64,000 nt of DNA from Rhabdornis inornatus (GCA_013397075.1 VWZS01000547.1:248240-312239), one strand, 5' to 3'; shown: positions 22,779 through 36,110, counted from the stretch's first letter. Program-made: numbers and translations. Notes: generated by a model not told the origin, from the letters alone.

Positions 22779-22827
22779 ACCAATGCATATATGCACATAT
22801 GTAATTCATACATAGCAAACACTTCAG
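22779..22827 (+). other. candidate 49-nt exon or POU-type palindrome
   Basis: The interval is bounded by the acceptor AAACCTTTCAG (ending 22778) and the strong donor TTCAG/GTAAGAT (22828). One frame is open, beginning TNAYMHICNSYIANTS. The interval also contains the 12-bp palindrome TGCATATATGCA (22784-22795) and CATATG, which resemble POU-factor dimer sites. Either reading could be right, and both may be chance. Confidence 0.15.
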
Positions 22828-23837
22828 GTAAGATTTATTGTGCTTTATTTTTTTGTCTCTGTTAACTCTTAGCCCTATCAGTCAAGATTTCCCAGCACTT
22901 ACCACAGCATTAGCCCTAAGCATCAGGAAATCACATTTCTTGGTGCCAAGGGTTTAAAAAGATTCTAATTCAGCTATTAAACTGGAGGCAGCATGTGCCA
23001 GCCCCACAGCGCATTCACCCATTAATTCTGTCCCCTGGAAAAAATGACTACCTCTTGCACCAGGCTGATAAAATGAGGAAACACACTGATTATGTCTGTG
23101 GCAGCTATCCTTGACCCAACCAACAGTGACAGTCATCAAACCGCAGCACCTAGAGCGCTGCAAGCTGTGGGAGCTAACCCAAGACATCATTAATTCTAAA
23201 CACCACAGCTCTCGTCCAGATACTGGAGTTCAGAGAAGCTTAAAAACAAATCCCTTTGGTGGGTGGAAATTCTGTGTGCTGCTCATAATCACTGCACTGA
23301 CAGCATTTGGAAGTTATTTCTCTAGTTGGACAGGTCAAAACTGAGAAGCAAAGTGCCACTGTCTTTCACTGGATTGCTCAAAATTGGACCTTGGATTCAA
23401 TTAATAATGTTAGATGGACAGAGATCAAATGGATTGAGAGACTAGCTGGTTTTTAAGGGTTTTTTATCACTTTTAGCATGACAGGATGGAGGAAACAAAG
23501 TAGCTGTGAATGCTGCAGACTGGGTGATTTGTCCAGCTGAAAGTATGTATCTGAAAGTATGGACGTGTTCAGTACAGGAAAAATATGGGGGGAAAGACAA
23601 CACAGTATAAAAAGAGCCCTTGCAATCTAATCCTATCAAGTATTTGGGAAGACACTAACTTTTCAGAGGGGTCTTGGGACCTGAATTTCTTGGAAGTTAA
23701 TGCACGAGATAGGATCAAGGAGTTGTCCCATGGGATTGCTGTACATTAAGCTTCCATTGTAGCTTAATGAAGGATTTGTTCCCTCAAAGAGGTGATGTAC
23801 TTCATGCTGGTGTGTGCACTGTGTGCCTTACTCTTAG
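22828..23837. other. unannotated DNA
   Basis: No gene is recognised. Overlapping short frames on both strands at 22954-23344 lack motifs. Confidence 0.45.
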
Positions 23838-23984
23838 CTGGAAAATTACAGCTTACAACACTGTCATGAGGCTGCAAAAGACACTCTCTAAGCCTGGGAG
23901 TTACAGTTCTAACATCAGGGGCAGGAAAAGATGGAGGAGAACCAGCCCAAAGCCAGTGGCTTTCTTCTCCTTTGTGTCAGAGAG
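23838..23984 (+). other. candidate 147-nt exon
   Basis: Acceptor GTGTGCCTTACTCTTAG (ending 23837) and donor AGAG/GTAAGG (23985) bound a stretch with one open frame, beginning WKITAYNTVMRLQKTLSKPG and continuing into a basic RGRKRWRR segment. A second acceptor-like string, TTCTCCTTTGTGTCAG, ends four bases before the donor. No protein family is recognised. Confidence 0.15.
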
Positions 23985-26640
23985 GTAAGGATTTGGCTGA
24001 ATCATTGTGACATAGTTGATACCAAAGCCTTACCTTGAGGGGAAAAAAAAGGGTTTGGTGCATTTTTATGTTTTCTTCTCATGTAGGTTCATTATGATTA
24101 TTTCCATTGCCAGGTTTAATCATAGATCCAAAGCATTCATAAAACAGGAGATCTCTGTCTAGCCCTTCCAGAAGCCAAGAGTATTTTGGAAACAAAACGT
24201 GGGGTTTTAAGTGCTACCCTAAAATTTCTCATTTGTATCAGTCTGCTCGTCTGCGAAAAACAAAAATCCCCAGGGAGAAATGTATGAATTTTTTCATGGA
24301 AGTGAGTATCCAAAGAGTATCTCAGAAAGTACATAGGTTATGGACAACACACCATGTACCAAATACCATGGAAATGCACTACACAGCCTTCCAGTCTGTG
24401 TTTCTAAAGACAAACATGCTAAAAGCCAGTGGCTGAGTCCTGTATAGAGGAAATCCACAAAATGCTTGTGAGTAATTTCACATCTTCATCTTTCCTTTCA
24501 GGCGTAAAAAAAGTAACCAGAACTTCAGTAGAGCTAAGGATATTTAGTTTGACGGACTGTCCTGAAATACTGGTAATAAATATGAGCTAAACAGCACTGA
24601 ACTCCCACAGTAACATTTCAGTCCATTCAGGGCCCGCTGGGTACCCTACCAGTTTAATCTCTGACTTTTAATTTCAATAAAAACATTCTGAACTCCTTTG
24701 AAAATATGGCTGATTGGAATGGGAATAGAATCAACAGCTCAGCACAGAAATAGGCAGACAAATGGTTTGAATTTGTAATAATTCAATTGTTCTCCTTTAA
24801 GCAAAATTTTGGGGTGCTGCTTTCCAGTAGCAAGTATTTTTGTTTTGGATAGCCTTGAAATGCTATTCAGATTTTTGTTGATTTTTCAAAATGGAAGAAC
24901 TTGTGTTGCCTTAGCAATATAATTTCATGCTGTGTTATTGCCACAATTTCTGCATTCTTATTTATTTACCCACAGCAGAAGAGCTAAGAAATGTTTGCTT
25001 GCTCATTCTCCTTTTAAGAAATTTTACTAGTTAATAAATAAGGCTTAGCCTTGTTGCAGGGGTTTGTCCCTCAATAGTTACTATTTTCTTTCTGACTCCA
25101 AGACCAGCTGCAATGAAAACAATGCCCTCTCGTTCCTCCCAGCACTTAAAAAGGTTTATAGATCTCCAGCCTCCTACAACTCAGCAGAAAACTGCTCGCA
25201 CTTGACAGTCTTCAGAAATCAGCATTGTTTCCACCCTCACTAAACCTGTCAGGCACACAAGGTCAGGAAATGAGGAGAGCTGATGTCACCTGAATCATTG
25301 CTGCCTCTGCTCAGACCTCTCACCACACTCCTCTCTTCCAGAGAAAGCCGCTATACCCAAGAGTAAAGACTTTGAAGTCTTTTAAAACTGTCATAAAATA
25401 GTTTCTGGAAACTGTTTGGAGAACTACAAAGAACTCGAACACTTCAAATCTGTAAACTCATGAATACCTTCTTGCCAGAGTTGTCAAACTGCAACGGTGC
25501 TTTGCAGGGGGCTCGTGAATATGAGCACCTCTGCAGTAGCCTCTAATAGGTCTTTTTATTTTCTGGATGTGATTCTACAAGGACAGCAATAATGAATTTT
25601 TTCAAAACTATCTAGACTCTACCTACTAGCCATGCTAATTAAAAATCACTGTGTAAGTCTACGAGACAGTTCAGGGAAAGCAGTCTGCTCTCTGAATAAC
25701 ATGGTTTGTGTTCCTAAAAACAATGTCCATAGGAAGAGAGGAAGATTGATCCCATCATATGCCTTTGAGACAGAAACACTGTTTCTGTTCTGTTTTAAAA
25801 ATCATAGAAGCTGTTCATGACAGAATACAAGCAAAAGGCTTTTAGTGAACCAAGGTACTTTCTCTGTAGGTGCCTGTAGGTAGCTGAGATGACCTCATGG
25901 ACAGTAATCACAGAATCATTGTTCTAAGACAATGAAGCAGCTCTAATTAAACAGGAGCATGCATACTGCATACCACTGACTGCCACAACTGTACAAAATA
26001 CAGTTACAGGTCATATCTATAAAATCAGATGCAAATATATGATATATGTATTACCCTGGTTGCCATCTCACAGCAGCATCATTATTCACCTGAAATCCTG
26101 AGCTTATCCCCACTAAGCTTTCACATCCCCAGGCTGTACCACTGAGACATTGCCTTTCACTCCCCAGCCAGACACAGTGTGGCTGCTGGGTGTCCCTGTG
26201 CTGTGCAGGGTTAATGTGACCAAGCAAACACAGACCCCAGCAAAGGCTGGTGTCAGTCCCTGTAGCTGCACTGCTCAGCCCCTTGCAGGCTCCCTGTGCC
26301 CAAGCTGAGAGTCAGCTGGCCACAAGCCACCTCTAAACAGCAGCTATTTGGCTGTGGGATTGTGGTGCCAAGCCCAAGCTTACAGAGATGAGCTTTTTCT
26401 CAGCAAGGCCTGTGGGTTCAGTTTAGCATCATGCAATCTCCCAGAACGTGTACTAAACGCCAGCTCTGGTCTGGCATTCCTGAAATCTGCAGAACTTTCC
26501 TTTTAACTTTACTTTGCCAGATCAAATCCATATTGATTAAAATTCTCCCTTCGTTCAACAGGCGTTTTTGAACTGATTTCAGCTGTGATAAGTTTAGAAA
26601 CCCCATGTATTTTCTTTAGTCAGCTACAGTCCTCCCCTCC
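23985..26640. other. unannotated DNA with a GC-richer patch
   Basis: AT-rich apart from 26100-26370, a GC-richer patch with no long open frame. The string TCACAGAATCATTG near 25908 resembles a CR1 tail but is too short to call. No gene is recognised. Confidence 0.4.
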
Positions 26641-26960
26641 CCACTCTAAGGAGACCACTTTATAATGCTGCATTCACCCTTTTGTTAATGATAACGTTAA
26701 AAAAAAATCAATGGCTCAATTAACAATCAGGAATGGAGCTTCCAGGCAACAAGCCCCATGATCAATAACTTATGTTCAGTGAAATTAAAGGTACTTGTTA
26801 AGTCAAGTGTTAAAAGCTGCACACACTTAATATGGGAATATCAGTCACGAACAGTTTGGCAGTTTAACTTGAGAAAATCACTAAGTACAAAGTTCCCATA
26901 CTATGTTCCACACCAATGAGTAACTAATGAAGTATAAATATTCACACAAATTCATTTATG
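26641..26960. promoter_or_regulatory. candidate conserved non-coding element
   Basis: Repeat-free stretch with TTAATGATAACGTTAA, CAATTAACAATCAGG and GTTAAGTCAAGTGTTAA. The last contains TCAAGTG, the NKX2-type core. The call is by motif texture only. Confidence 0.15.
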
Positions 26961-28059
26961 TAATAAATTCTCTAGTCCCCCAATACACAGCAGTAGTGCT
27001 GAGTTGACATAAGCTTTCACTTTTGTTATGAGTTACACTTTTAAAATATGACTCCAAAATGAAGTTGGAAAAAAACAAATTCACAGCTTGCACAAAGGTA
27101 GTTCCCAGTGGTTTGAAGTAACATCAGTGCACGATGGCCTGGCTGCTGTGAATGACAAAATTTTCCATCCACATAAAGGGACATGCTAAGATTTCTTCTA
27201 ATAAATTCCTCTGAAACTGCCAAAACATGCGCAAATGAAATAAAATGCATTCATCTTATGGAACAGGTGAAAGCAAGGATTCACATGGCACAGGATGAGT
27301 GACATGAAAATGTTTGAGCCCTTTGGAAGAGTTATTTATGAACATGCATTGCGATACCAAAATCAAGAAATGTGTACAGATGTAATCTGACTTATCCCGT
27401 TACTAAATTCCTACCACATTTTGTAAGATGGTGGTTTAGGGGGAGATTTTTCAAAGGCATGAAGGACAGTGAAATGCTCAACTCTCAGTGGAAGCCTGGG
27501 TAAATCAGATGTCTCATTCTCATTTATGCAATCTAAAATCTCCCGCTTAACTTTTCTACATCTGCTCTCAGTAGAGCTTTGAGAAGAGAACATTTAGAGC
27601 AATGTCAAAACTGACTCCTACATCAAGCTTGTGACAAAATTCATCTCATGGTCAATAGCCTTGTTTTAAGAGCTCCACTGATAACAGATGATTTAGCAGC
27701 ATACTCCTACTCTGGGAATAGCCAAATTGAAGGCTGCTCTTCTGATTATACTGAACTGCTTCTACTCAAAGTAGGGAATATTCACAGGATAATTTATCCT
27801 TGTTCAAAACTTTTAAAAATAAATAAAATAAATGAAGAGAAATCTTTGCATGGTTCATTTTGCATAGCAAGGACTCTCTCTTACTGCAATCTGCTGTACA
27901 CTGTACCCTTTTCCAAAGAGCACAGAAGCCTCGTGAGGCCTGAATTCCTGAAGCAGTAATAAAGAATATGGGGACGGGGCTGTGATGGGGTGGCAGGGTG
28001 ATTCTCTTCATTTAATGAGTTGCCCCTTTCTTCAGTGTCTTGTGGTCATATCCTGGGCA
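26961..28059. other. unannotated AT-rich DNA
   Basis: Open frames at 27648-27959 (+) and 27766-28011 (-) overlap and have no domain. Nothing else is seen. Confidence 0.45.
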
Positions 28060-28330
28060 CTGCTGACTGCACTTTGATGGGTTCCTAATCAACGAAAATC
28101 AATCATCTGAAATCGCACATACTGCATTTAATCTCCATCAAAAATCATCTTCCTGCAGAGCTCCATTAATCTCTTCATCATTGTTTAACTCAAAAAGAAA
28201 CTTCTATTGTAAGAGATATCAGCCTTTGGTTTTAAATTATAATTAAATCTGTGCAGTGTTCACTTTGCAGGAAGCAGCTAAAGCTACAGTAAGTATTTGG
28301 TTTTCCAGGATGATTTTCCCATGCAGAATT
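28060..28330. promoter_or_regulatory. candidate conserved non-coding stretch around a microexon candidate
   Basis: Contains TTCCTAATCAACG, AAATCAATCATC, TCCATTAATCTC and AAATTATAATTAAATC at close spacing without repeats. Intronic conservation around neural microexons is well known and would explain such a texture if the embedded 18-nt exon is real. Conservation cannot be tested here. Confidence 0.2.
28271..28288 (+). other. candidate 18-nt in-frame microexon
   Basis: The intronic lead GTGCAGTGTTCACTTTGCAG ends at 28270 and the near-consensus donor GTAAGTAT starts at 28289, leaving the 18-base exon GAAGCAGCTAAAGCTACA. Its length is a multiple of three, and frame 0 reads EAAKAT with no stop. 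UGC, the motif bound by the neural microexon activator SRRM4, occurs twice within 20 bases upstream of the exon. These are the hallmarks of a regulated neuronal microexon. The host gene is not recognisable because no flanking exon can be identified. A chance pair of splice sites is the main alternative. Confidence 0.3.
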
Positions 28331-31300
28331 AACCAATGCACCTTGACTACATGAAGAGGGATGAGCAGCTGATAAATTTGAGTGTGAATAACCCTATTTG
28401 CTAATAGAAAAACACCTCACCCTTTGATCTTGCTCAAGGAGCACATTCTCAGCCCTCATGAACAAGCTTTCTGCCTTGAGGGAATCAGAAGCCCAACCCC
28501 AGCTGTTCCCAGGCCAGGCTGGGAGGCATATCCATGGCAGATGGGTGGGAAGCTTCTTTTCTACAAGCTACAGATAAATTTTAGGGAAGGAAGCAAAGAA
28601 TCCTGTTTCTGAAAGTACAGGTCCTTATGGCCAAGCCTCAGCACCCCAGAAACTTTTGGCTCAACCTGTTTTACAGGAACATTTTGAGCCCTTATTGCAC
28701 CTGGTCATTTTACTCCAAACCCCACAGTCCCTAACCCTCCCCTTCTCCTCCTCCCCAGAATCAGGCATGCTGCAAAGGACATTTTCCAGCGTGGGTGTAG
28801 TATGTTAATCCATGATCAGGGTGAAAGAGGCACAGTGGGCACTGAGAAATGCATCTCTACTGGCTGGTGCATTGGTGGTGCCTGCTCCAGAGTGAAGGGT
28901 GAGACTGGTCACCTGAGGATACCCTAGTATGCTCAAACAGAGAAAATGTTTGGAAAACAGGTAGCAAAAGACCCAGAAAACAGCGTATCTAGGTCAGTAG
29001 AAAAGACTGGGAGAGCAGCAGGAAACCTGCTGACAGCAGGGAATAAAACCTCAGCTGATGGTTGTCATAACCCAGCAGGAATCCTTGCTCTGCCCAGTGG
29101 CTGTGGCCTCTCATCACAGCTGCCCTCCCTCTTCCCTGTGCACAGGCTGTCCTGCACAGCATGGGGAATTACCCAGATAAAAGAGCATCCTCCAAAAATT
29201 AGGATTCCATAACTAACCTGGTGGAGAGAGGTACTTGCTGCTTCTGCACTCCAGATTAACACACCCCAGAAATGTTGCCTGCAGTGAAGATTTACTATGG
29301 TATGGGCTATCACCCACAGGGCCAGTTCTGACTGCAGCAGCTCTGGAAAGACAGTATATCACACAGAAGGAAAAAACAGCCTTGTGACACAAAGCCAGCA
29401 GTGGGTTCAGCTGTTGTTTGCACTGAGAGCAGCACTGATGCTTCCTCTCATGTCTCTTCTGCTAACAAAGAAATGGGATGCAGCAGGAGTTATTACCTGC
29501 CCATCCTTTTTTAAGAAGCATTTTTTCATGCATCTATGAGCTGTATCTCTCTCCACGCGAAATATCCAAAACACAGCTAAGCCATTGAACGAACAAACAA
29601 AAACACTGTAAAAGAAGTGGAACCTAATTCACAGTAACTGGATCTAACAATTTCCCCTGTCCTCAACTCCTTCACACTACTTTCCTTTCGAACATGGAAT
29701 CAATACAGGGATGTTGCATGTTAGTACATCTAAATGTGAGCTGAAGAGGAAAAAGAAAATAAAAAGCCAAGGACTATTGCTGTTTTGGGAAACAAAGGAC
29801 TGTCTTGAGTGAATCCTGGTTTAATCTTCTTGATATCATCCAACCACAACTACTTGACTGGAAATAGAATTTATTTCAACCAGGTTCTATATCCAGGACT
29901 ATATAGGTCAGGATCACTACAAGCCTTTTCCAAGCTTAAGATATCTAATCAACACAAGACAGATTTTAGAAACACTTGGGAACAAACAGCCTGGCTTTGT
30001 CAATCCTCTATCACCATGATCAACAAAGTTAAACTAGACACAGCTTTTGTGTATCAAGCTAACCACAGAATCTGTTTTTCAGAGCTATACACAATACCTT
30101 TGACTGACTTTTACAGCACATTTTAGGACTCAGTGTTTGTTGATTTACATTGTAATACCTGCAACAAAACTGTTCATGTCTGATAAACTTCCTGGGAACA
30201 AATCTCTCAAATGTGTGCCCTTCCATGGAGTCAAGGGAGAGGTCATTTCATGCTCAGGTCATTTTAAGCTCCTCCTAATTGTAATTTTTAAAGATTTCTC
30301 AAAATTTTTACAGCTTAACTTTCAAATTTTTGGGAAACCAGGGTACCCTTCTCTTCCTATCCCTGTGGCCCTAGTGAGAAATATTAGTCAGGTGTTTTAT
30401 GCATTCATTCCATGTTTCTCCCAGGAAATCTGAGGGAAGGCTAGCAGATGCAACTTGGGCAGTATCAAACCTTTGTATGGTCTGTTTTACTGTCTGCCTT
30501 GCAAACAGCAAACAGCAGAAGCAATTTCAGTTTTCAAAATCACAGCTGCTCTTTGGGCTTGTCAACACAAGATGGCATATACTTTACACACATCTGACAA
30601 GCATGATGGATACTGGAAAGCAAGAAGCTTTTGTGTGTATTGGTTTCACGCTGCCCCCTTACAGAACAGTCTTACTGGTACATAATCTGTGCTCTGTTAG
30701 AAAGTGGAAAACCAGATTATCAAAATGCATTTAAAACCTAGAGAAGTCCTAGACTCAAACAGGTCCTATTTTGTCAGGGCCTTTTCCCAGGTCTTTGCAG
30801 GACAGTGCCAGGCTGTTGGCATAACAACCTCCTTCAGGTACCTTGGGAGTGAGCAAACATCATTCCTGGCAAACCTCTAATGTCACAGAAACAAATCAGG
30901 ATGTCAGTGCAGAAAATTGGGACCCAAGTGCAGGAGCCATAAATCTGTCCCATCCTGACTGAATGAGTTGTGCCCTGAAGGATTGCAGAGTGCTGAATGG
31001 CTTTCCCCTGTCAGCTCTCTGATGCAGGCTGAGGGCGAGCAGAGTTATGGAGAGAGGGTAGAGGTGAGCCCTCTTAAGGGCCCAGTGGAGAGAGGAGATG
31101 AAAACTCCGAGTCTGGACCAGACTAGCTGAGGAGAGAAATCAAACAATTGGACTGACTGGTATATTATTCAATATGATCTATTTTGAGTTGGGTTTTTTA
31201 AAAACACTTAAGGATGTAAATGCATTATGGAAAGGCCTAAAGAAGGAAAGAGAATAATTTACTTCCCAGCAGAGTTAAGAATTGGCTGAACATTGAAGTC

Positions 31301-31999
31301 TCCAGAAAGACGATGTGGCAATGCAGCTGTGAGTTAAAACAACAGCTTCATTTTTTACTATGGAAGAGGTATTGCTTATTTTAAGCTACTGTTAGGTAAC
31401 TGATGGTTCACAGAATGACAAAACTGCTTAATAACAAAGAGCTTCTAGGATATCTCCTGAAATATTTAGTGAGGAATGCATGTAGAGTGCAGCTATCTGT
31501 TCTGGTGTGGGTAGTCAGAGCTGATCATTTATTTATTTAGAGAGAAGAGTGGGGAAAGCAATTTGGATCTGTAAGAGAGAATGAGACTTAGGCTTGAAAA
31601 TTCTTGAATCACTTTGGAAAATAAGTCTAAAGTATCTGTGTCACATAAGGCAAAGCCAGACACACTTGTGCAGCCCTGGTATTATTATAGCTGATGGCAA
31701 CTGCCTGCCTGAACACTTCCAGTGTGTTCCAGGGCAAAGACAGGCATTTTATTTCAAACTTTTTTCTTAACTGGCTCAACCTAATCCAGTCTGACAATCT
31801 GTTATGGTGGCATAGCTAATAGGGATTGCACCAAACAGCAGGGGGTTGTAACGTCTTAAACAAATGCATCTGTTCCCAAACTGTATTTGCATGTGATATT
31901 ATTATGTTGAAAAATTGATCTTGCAGACTTACTTCGTGCAGGTTATGAGATTCAGGGTTGATATTTTGTGCTTCGTGCAGCCTTAGTCATGCTGGGCTC
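28331..31999. other. unannotated DNA
   Basis: AT-rich with GC-richer spots at about 28960-29170 and 30990-31120. Open frames on + at 29809-30126, 30137-30433 and 30399-30734 follow one another but have no recognisable domain and no splice logic joining them. The 10-mer CTTCGTGCAG occurs twice, near 31932 and 31971. No gene is called. Confidence 0.4.
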
Positions 32000-34900
32000 T
32001 TTGGATTCTTCTTTTCCCACCAAAATATGGAAGAAGAATCCACGAGATACTATTTTTACAAGTTTAAGAAAGTTACCACTCTCCTGCAATTTGAAGCATT
32101 AAGTAGAACATAGCAAGCTGATATTATTTAAAATATTCCTGGAGGGAAATACCTCAGGAAGCATCCAAAACTCAAGCATTTTCATTACAGATAACAGAAA
32201 TTTTGCCTTTGACTTAAGTGGGAAAAGGAAGTAGATTTCAGTAAGGCAAAAGGGGTATCATTTGGCCAGCTATTCCAACTGCTGTGTAATAACTTGCATA
32301 TGTCTAATGGAGAGCAGAGCTGGCTGGGGAAATACCTCTGAAAGATCAGAGATGTTATATCAGATTTATTGTCTCTCCAAAAGTGAAACAATTCTTGGGA
32401 GCCACTGAATTTTCACTAATGCCACTGAAGTTCACAGAAGTTGTTTTCCTACCAGCTCACTCACTGCATGGCTCCTCTCCCAGACACATCTTCTGTGAAG
32501 AATAAATCCAAGCTGGGCACCCTTTGAGCACCCATGAATTAAATTCCTTCAATTTTAGAGAGCCAGGTGTTCTTGAAATTAGCTGTAAGTATCTCCAGTA
32601 TAGCTTCATGTGTAGAAAAGCACAGGAATGTGGGATCTTGTTCTCTAATGAGTCTGAGGAGCCAACTAAGCAGTCTAAGGAACCTGACCAAAAAGTTACT
32701 TGTATGACACATTAATGCCTATGCTTGGGGATGAATTGAATAAACAATGCTCATGTAACACTCTGCACACATCCTCAAGCTGCAATATTCTTGTCAGGCT
32801 CCTCTTCTCAACACCAATCCTTTCTTGTGGGTGAGCACACAACTGCTGAGCTGCAGCCACCAGCAGGGGTGTCCTGCTGCAGTCACTGCACGAGCAGGAT
32901 GAATGGGAATGGTTTTTACCAGCATCTTGTGAAAACCCATTGGGGCTGCACAAACTCTTTTCCTGGCTTGAAAAGAATCAATTGTCTTGAATCATTCTGC
33001 ATTAACAAGGTTGATTTACTCAACACAAGCCAATTACTGGGCATAGCAACAACAGTTCTGCAGTCAGCCCTGTGTCTTGTTTTCTGCTCTTGTTTCAGTG
33101 ATTCTCATCTCCTCACCTACATGACTACCACAATAAGATGAAAATTGGAAAGCAAAAACCTGGGTTTTGAAAGGACGACGTGCAGAAGCATCTTTGTGCA
33201 GTTTCTGCCTTGCTTATGGAAGCCAATGCCTTGCAAGATACCTGCCAAAGCTGGGAAAAGTTCAACAGAGCTGAGCACTAAAACATTTGACATGAAAAGA
33301 TGATCTTCCTTACTGTGGCAGCTTTTCTGTTTTTACCTTCTTCTCCACTTTTCTTAAGCCAAAGATATAGAAAGTTATTTCAAATATGCGTTTCTAGTTA
33401 TTTTATTATCAAAAAGACGCTGGATGAGTTCTTGTTTAATCTCATAAATTTTTAACTTGACATATATGCAATTTTCTTGTTTTGAATGGTGGAACAGAAG
33501 AAAAGATCTGAAGTGATGAGTGTGCACACAAGGGAAAAAGAATGGACAGACAGGAAGATCCCTCAAGGCCAAAGGACTCTTCCACTGAGAGATATTATCT
33601 TTGAAAAGCAGGTCTTACACCAAGATATTTTTATGTCACTTTGGCAGCATAAAGGGTTCTCAACACAAAGAATTGGACTCCTGAGAGCAAATCCTACAAG
33701 AAGAGTGTCAGTAATTGATGAAACAATGTCTGAAGTCTCCTCTAGCTTTGCAGCCAGTACAGGAGCTGGATTAAAATGAAATCTGAATGTACTGAGCTAA
33801 TGGCTTTTTTTCTTCCCTGGTAGCAAAATTCCAGCAAAGGGGCAAAACCAGATGACAGGCACTGAGATATCAGAGGAAAGAAAAGCCTTTGTGTTTTTCC
33901 ACATCCAAGCTGAAATCACAGCACAGCATTTTGGTTTGCATTTGTTCTTTGGCCAGGACACCACAGCACTGCCCAGGTGCACAGAAAGGCCAACCCCATT
34001 CCAGCCCCACTCCAGCTGCAGCTCCGGCCTTGCCTTTCCCAAAGAAACTAAAATTCTTCAATGCCCTGCCTACAGAACATATTCAACAGTGTAACACAAA
34101 AGGATTGCATACATTCCCCAGAGACTGTCCCTGTCTATGGACCCTGCAGAAGAGTGGACGAGGAACACAGGAGAGGCAAAAGAAGAACTTGCAATACAAG
34201 AAAAAAGATTAAAATTTAGGAGAATATTTCTAGAATTATTTTCTTTAAAAACATCCAGGAAAAACAACAGAGGCACATAACAACCTTTAGAGAACTTCAT
34301 TTTCTCAGTTTTATTATTGTTTATTCCTTTAAAAGAACAACACACATGTTCTACAAGTTCTTTTTTTCCTCTCCTCTAATTCACTAGCAAATCAGAATAA
34401 ATCTCTTCCCTTCAATTAGGTTCAATTGACCAAGGGAAAAAAAAATACATCTATAAAAGGAAAGTTGGATTAAAGGATTCTGCCTTGACTTTTGGAAGCT
34501 TCATTCACAGCAAGTACCCAGCAAATCCAAAGTGCTTTTCTGCCTCAACTAACCTCAATTAGTTACTGCTCAATTCCAGTATAAATATATGATGAGAGAG
34601 GAACTTGAAGGTTAAAGTACATTCACCCCAACCTGGGTACAGCCACAAATCTGAATGAAACAAAAGCTTCCTTCAGTATGGAAGGTACAACTTAAACCAA
34701 CAAAACTGTGAATGTTTCTTTGATCTTTTTCTGTCATGATGTAATTATTAAAACACAGGCTTTGATTCCTGTCTTAGTTACACTGGTTCATACCAGCAGT
34801 AACACCACTTGTTTTAAATCAAAACCTGAAGAATGTTCTGTAGTTCTTTTCAGAATCATGGTATTTTTGTGCTTGGAAGGTGTGCTGGATATTTTCCTAT

Positions 34901-35974
34901 GACCTATAATTGGAGCAAAGCACCATTTTTTACTGCAGCTTTAAAAGAGATTCTAAGACCCTCAAAGGTTTTATGTGTCATTGCATGGAGCTATGCCTGA
35001 GCTGAGCTGTATTGCATGGAGCAAGAAAAACACTGAGGGTTGGTGGCCATGAAAACACAGCTCTCACTTGCAATTTGGTAATTGTTTTTCCTCCCTGTCA
35101 CAGAGCTCCTACAAGACAAAAGGTTGTTGGCATCAGTTTTCTTGGTGGCCACCAAGGATATATTCCTTTTTTTGGAGAAACTGAAGTCCATAGGGGTTGT
35201 ACTCTGAATACCAGCACAAAAAAACATATTCCCTGAAAAGTCAGCCCCAAAGATCTCCAGCTGGCAACACAGCATTGGTTGTAACTTCAGTTTTTGTCTG
35301 ATTTCAAAGTACATTTGCTGCCTGTGCATGGTGCCTCTGCCACCTACTCTTAGTCAGTCTCTTTCAAACATGAGACTAAAACAAATGGCTCAGAATGTGC
35401 CTCATCTTCACGCCAAGCCCCATCCCAGCTGCTGTTTTAGCAGGCACCAGGGACATTTATGTCAGATGATGGAAATTTTCAGGGCTATGGTTGTGGTGAC
35501 CATCTCAGCTCCATCTGCAGTGACTTGATCTCAGAAGAGCTGACCATCTATCTCAGAATAGTTGTTTTCCTGTGCCTTATTTCCTTACTTTCTCTTTCTC
35601 CTGGAAAAGTGCAGTTTGAGTGTTTGTGGGCACGTAGAGGCAGTGACTGACTCCCAAGTTTTTTGGTTGTTTTTATTTTTAAGATTCTAAAGCAGGGATT
35701 TTGCATTTCAAAACAACCTTTTTTTGTTAATTTCTGTAAGATGTGAAGGGTGCATTTCAACCACTTCAACAACTTTCCTCTTCCTAAAATGTCTCTGTCT
35801 TATTTCTTCTACATAAGAGTTACATCAAAACTTTCCCTGAGCCTCTCCAGAGCACTTTACTCAGAAAAGCAGCTATCAGATCAAAAAGGACTTCTGTTTA
35901 TTAGTTCAATCTCCTTCATTATATTCCCTCTATCATGTGTTTTCCCACACAAACAGTGATAAAAAAATCTGCTA
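32000..35974. other. unannotated DNA
   Basis: Open frames up to 116 codons (32791-33141, +) carry no motif. A 12-base direct repeat ATTGCATGGAGC lies near 34981 and 35012. No mobile element or RNA gene is recognised. Confidence 0.4.
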
Positions 35975-36110
35975 AAATCCACTGACAGCTGTGGCTGTGA
36001 TAGACTTTTCCTTAATCCGATTAGCTGCCGCCTCCCTGTTCGCACCAGTTTCTGTGAGCAGTTACCATATTACACTACAATCTGCTGATTTCATCTGCAC
36101 TGGCATCAGG
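35975..36110. promoter_or_regulatory. candidate enhancer core with a paired-class homeodomain dimer site
   Basis: TAATCCGATTA (36013-36023) is an exact P3-type palindromic dimer site with the CC centre preferred by K50 homeodomains such as OTX, PITX and GSC. Thirty bases upstream, TGACAGCTGT (35983-35992) combines a MEIS/TGIF core (TGACAG) with an E-box (CAGCTG). Three CpGs (CCGATT, GCCGCC, TTCGCA) survive within 30 bases in a CpG-poor region. The dense arrangement suggests a conserved cis-regulatory core. Function and target gene are inferred and unknown. Confidence 0.35.
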
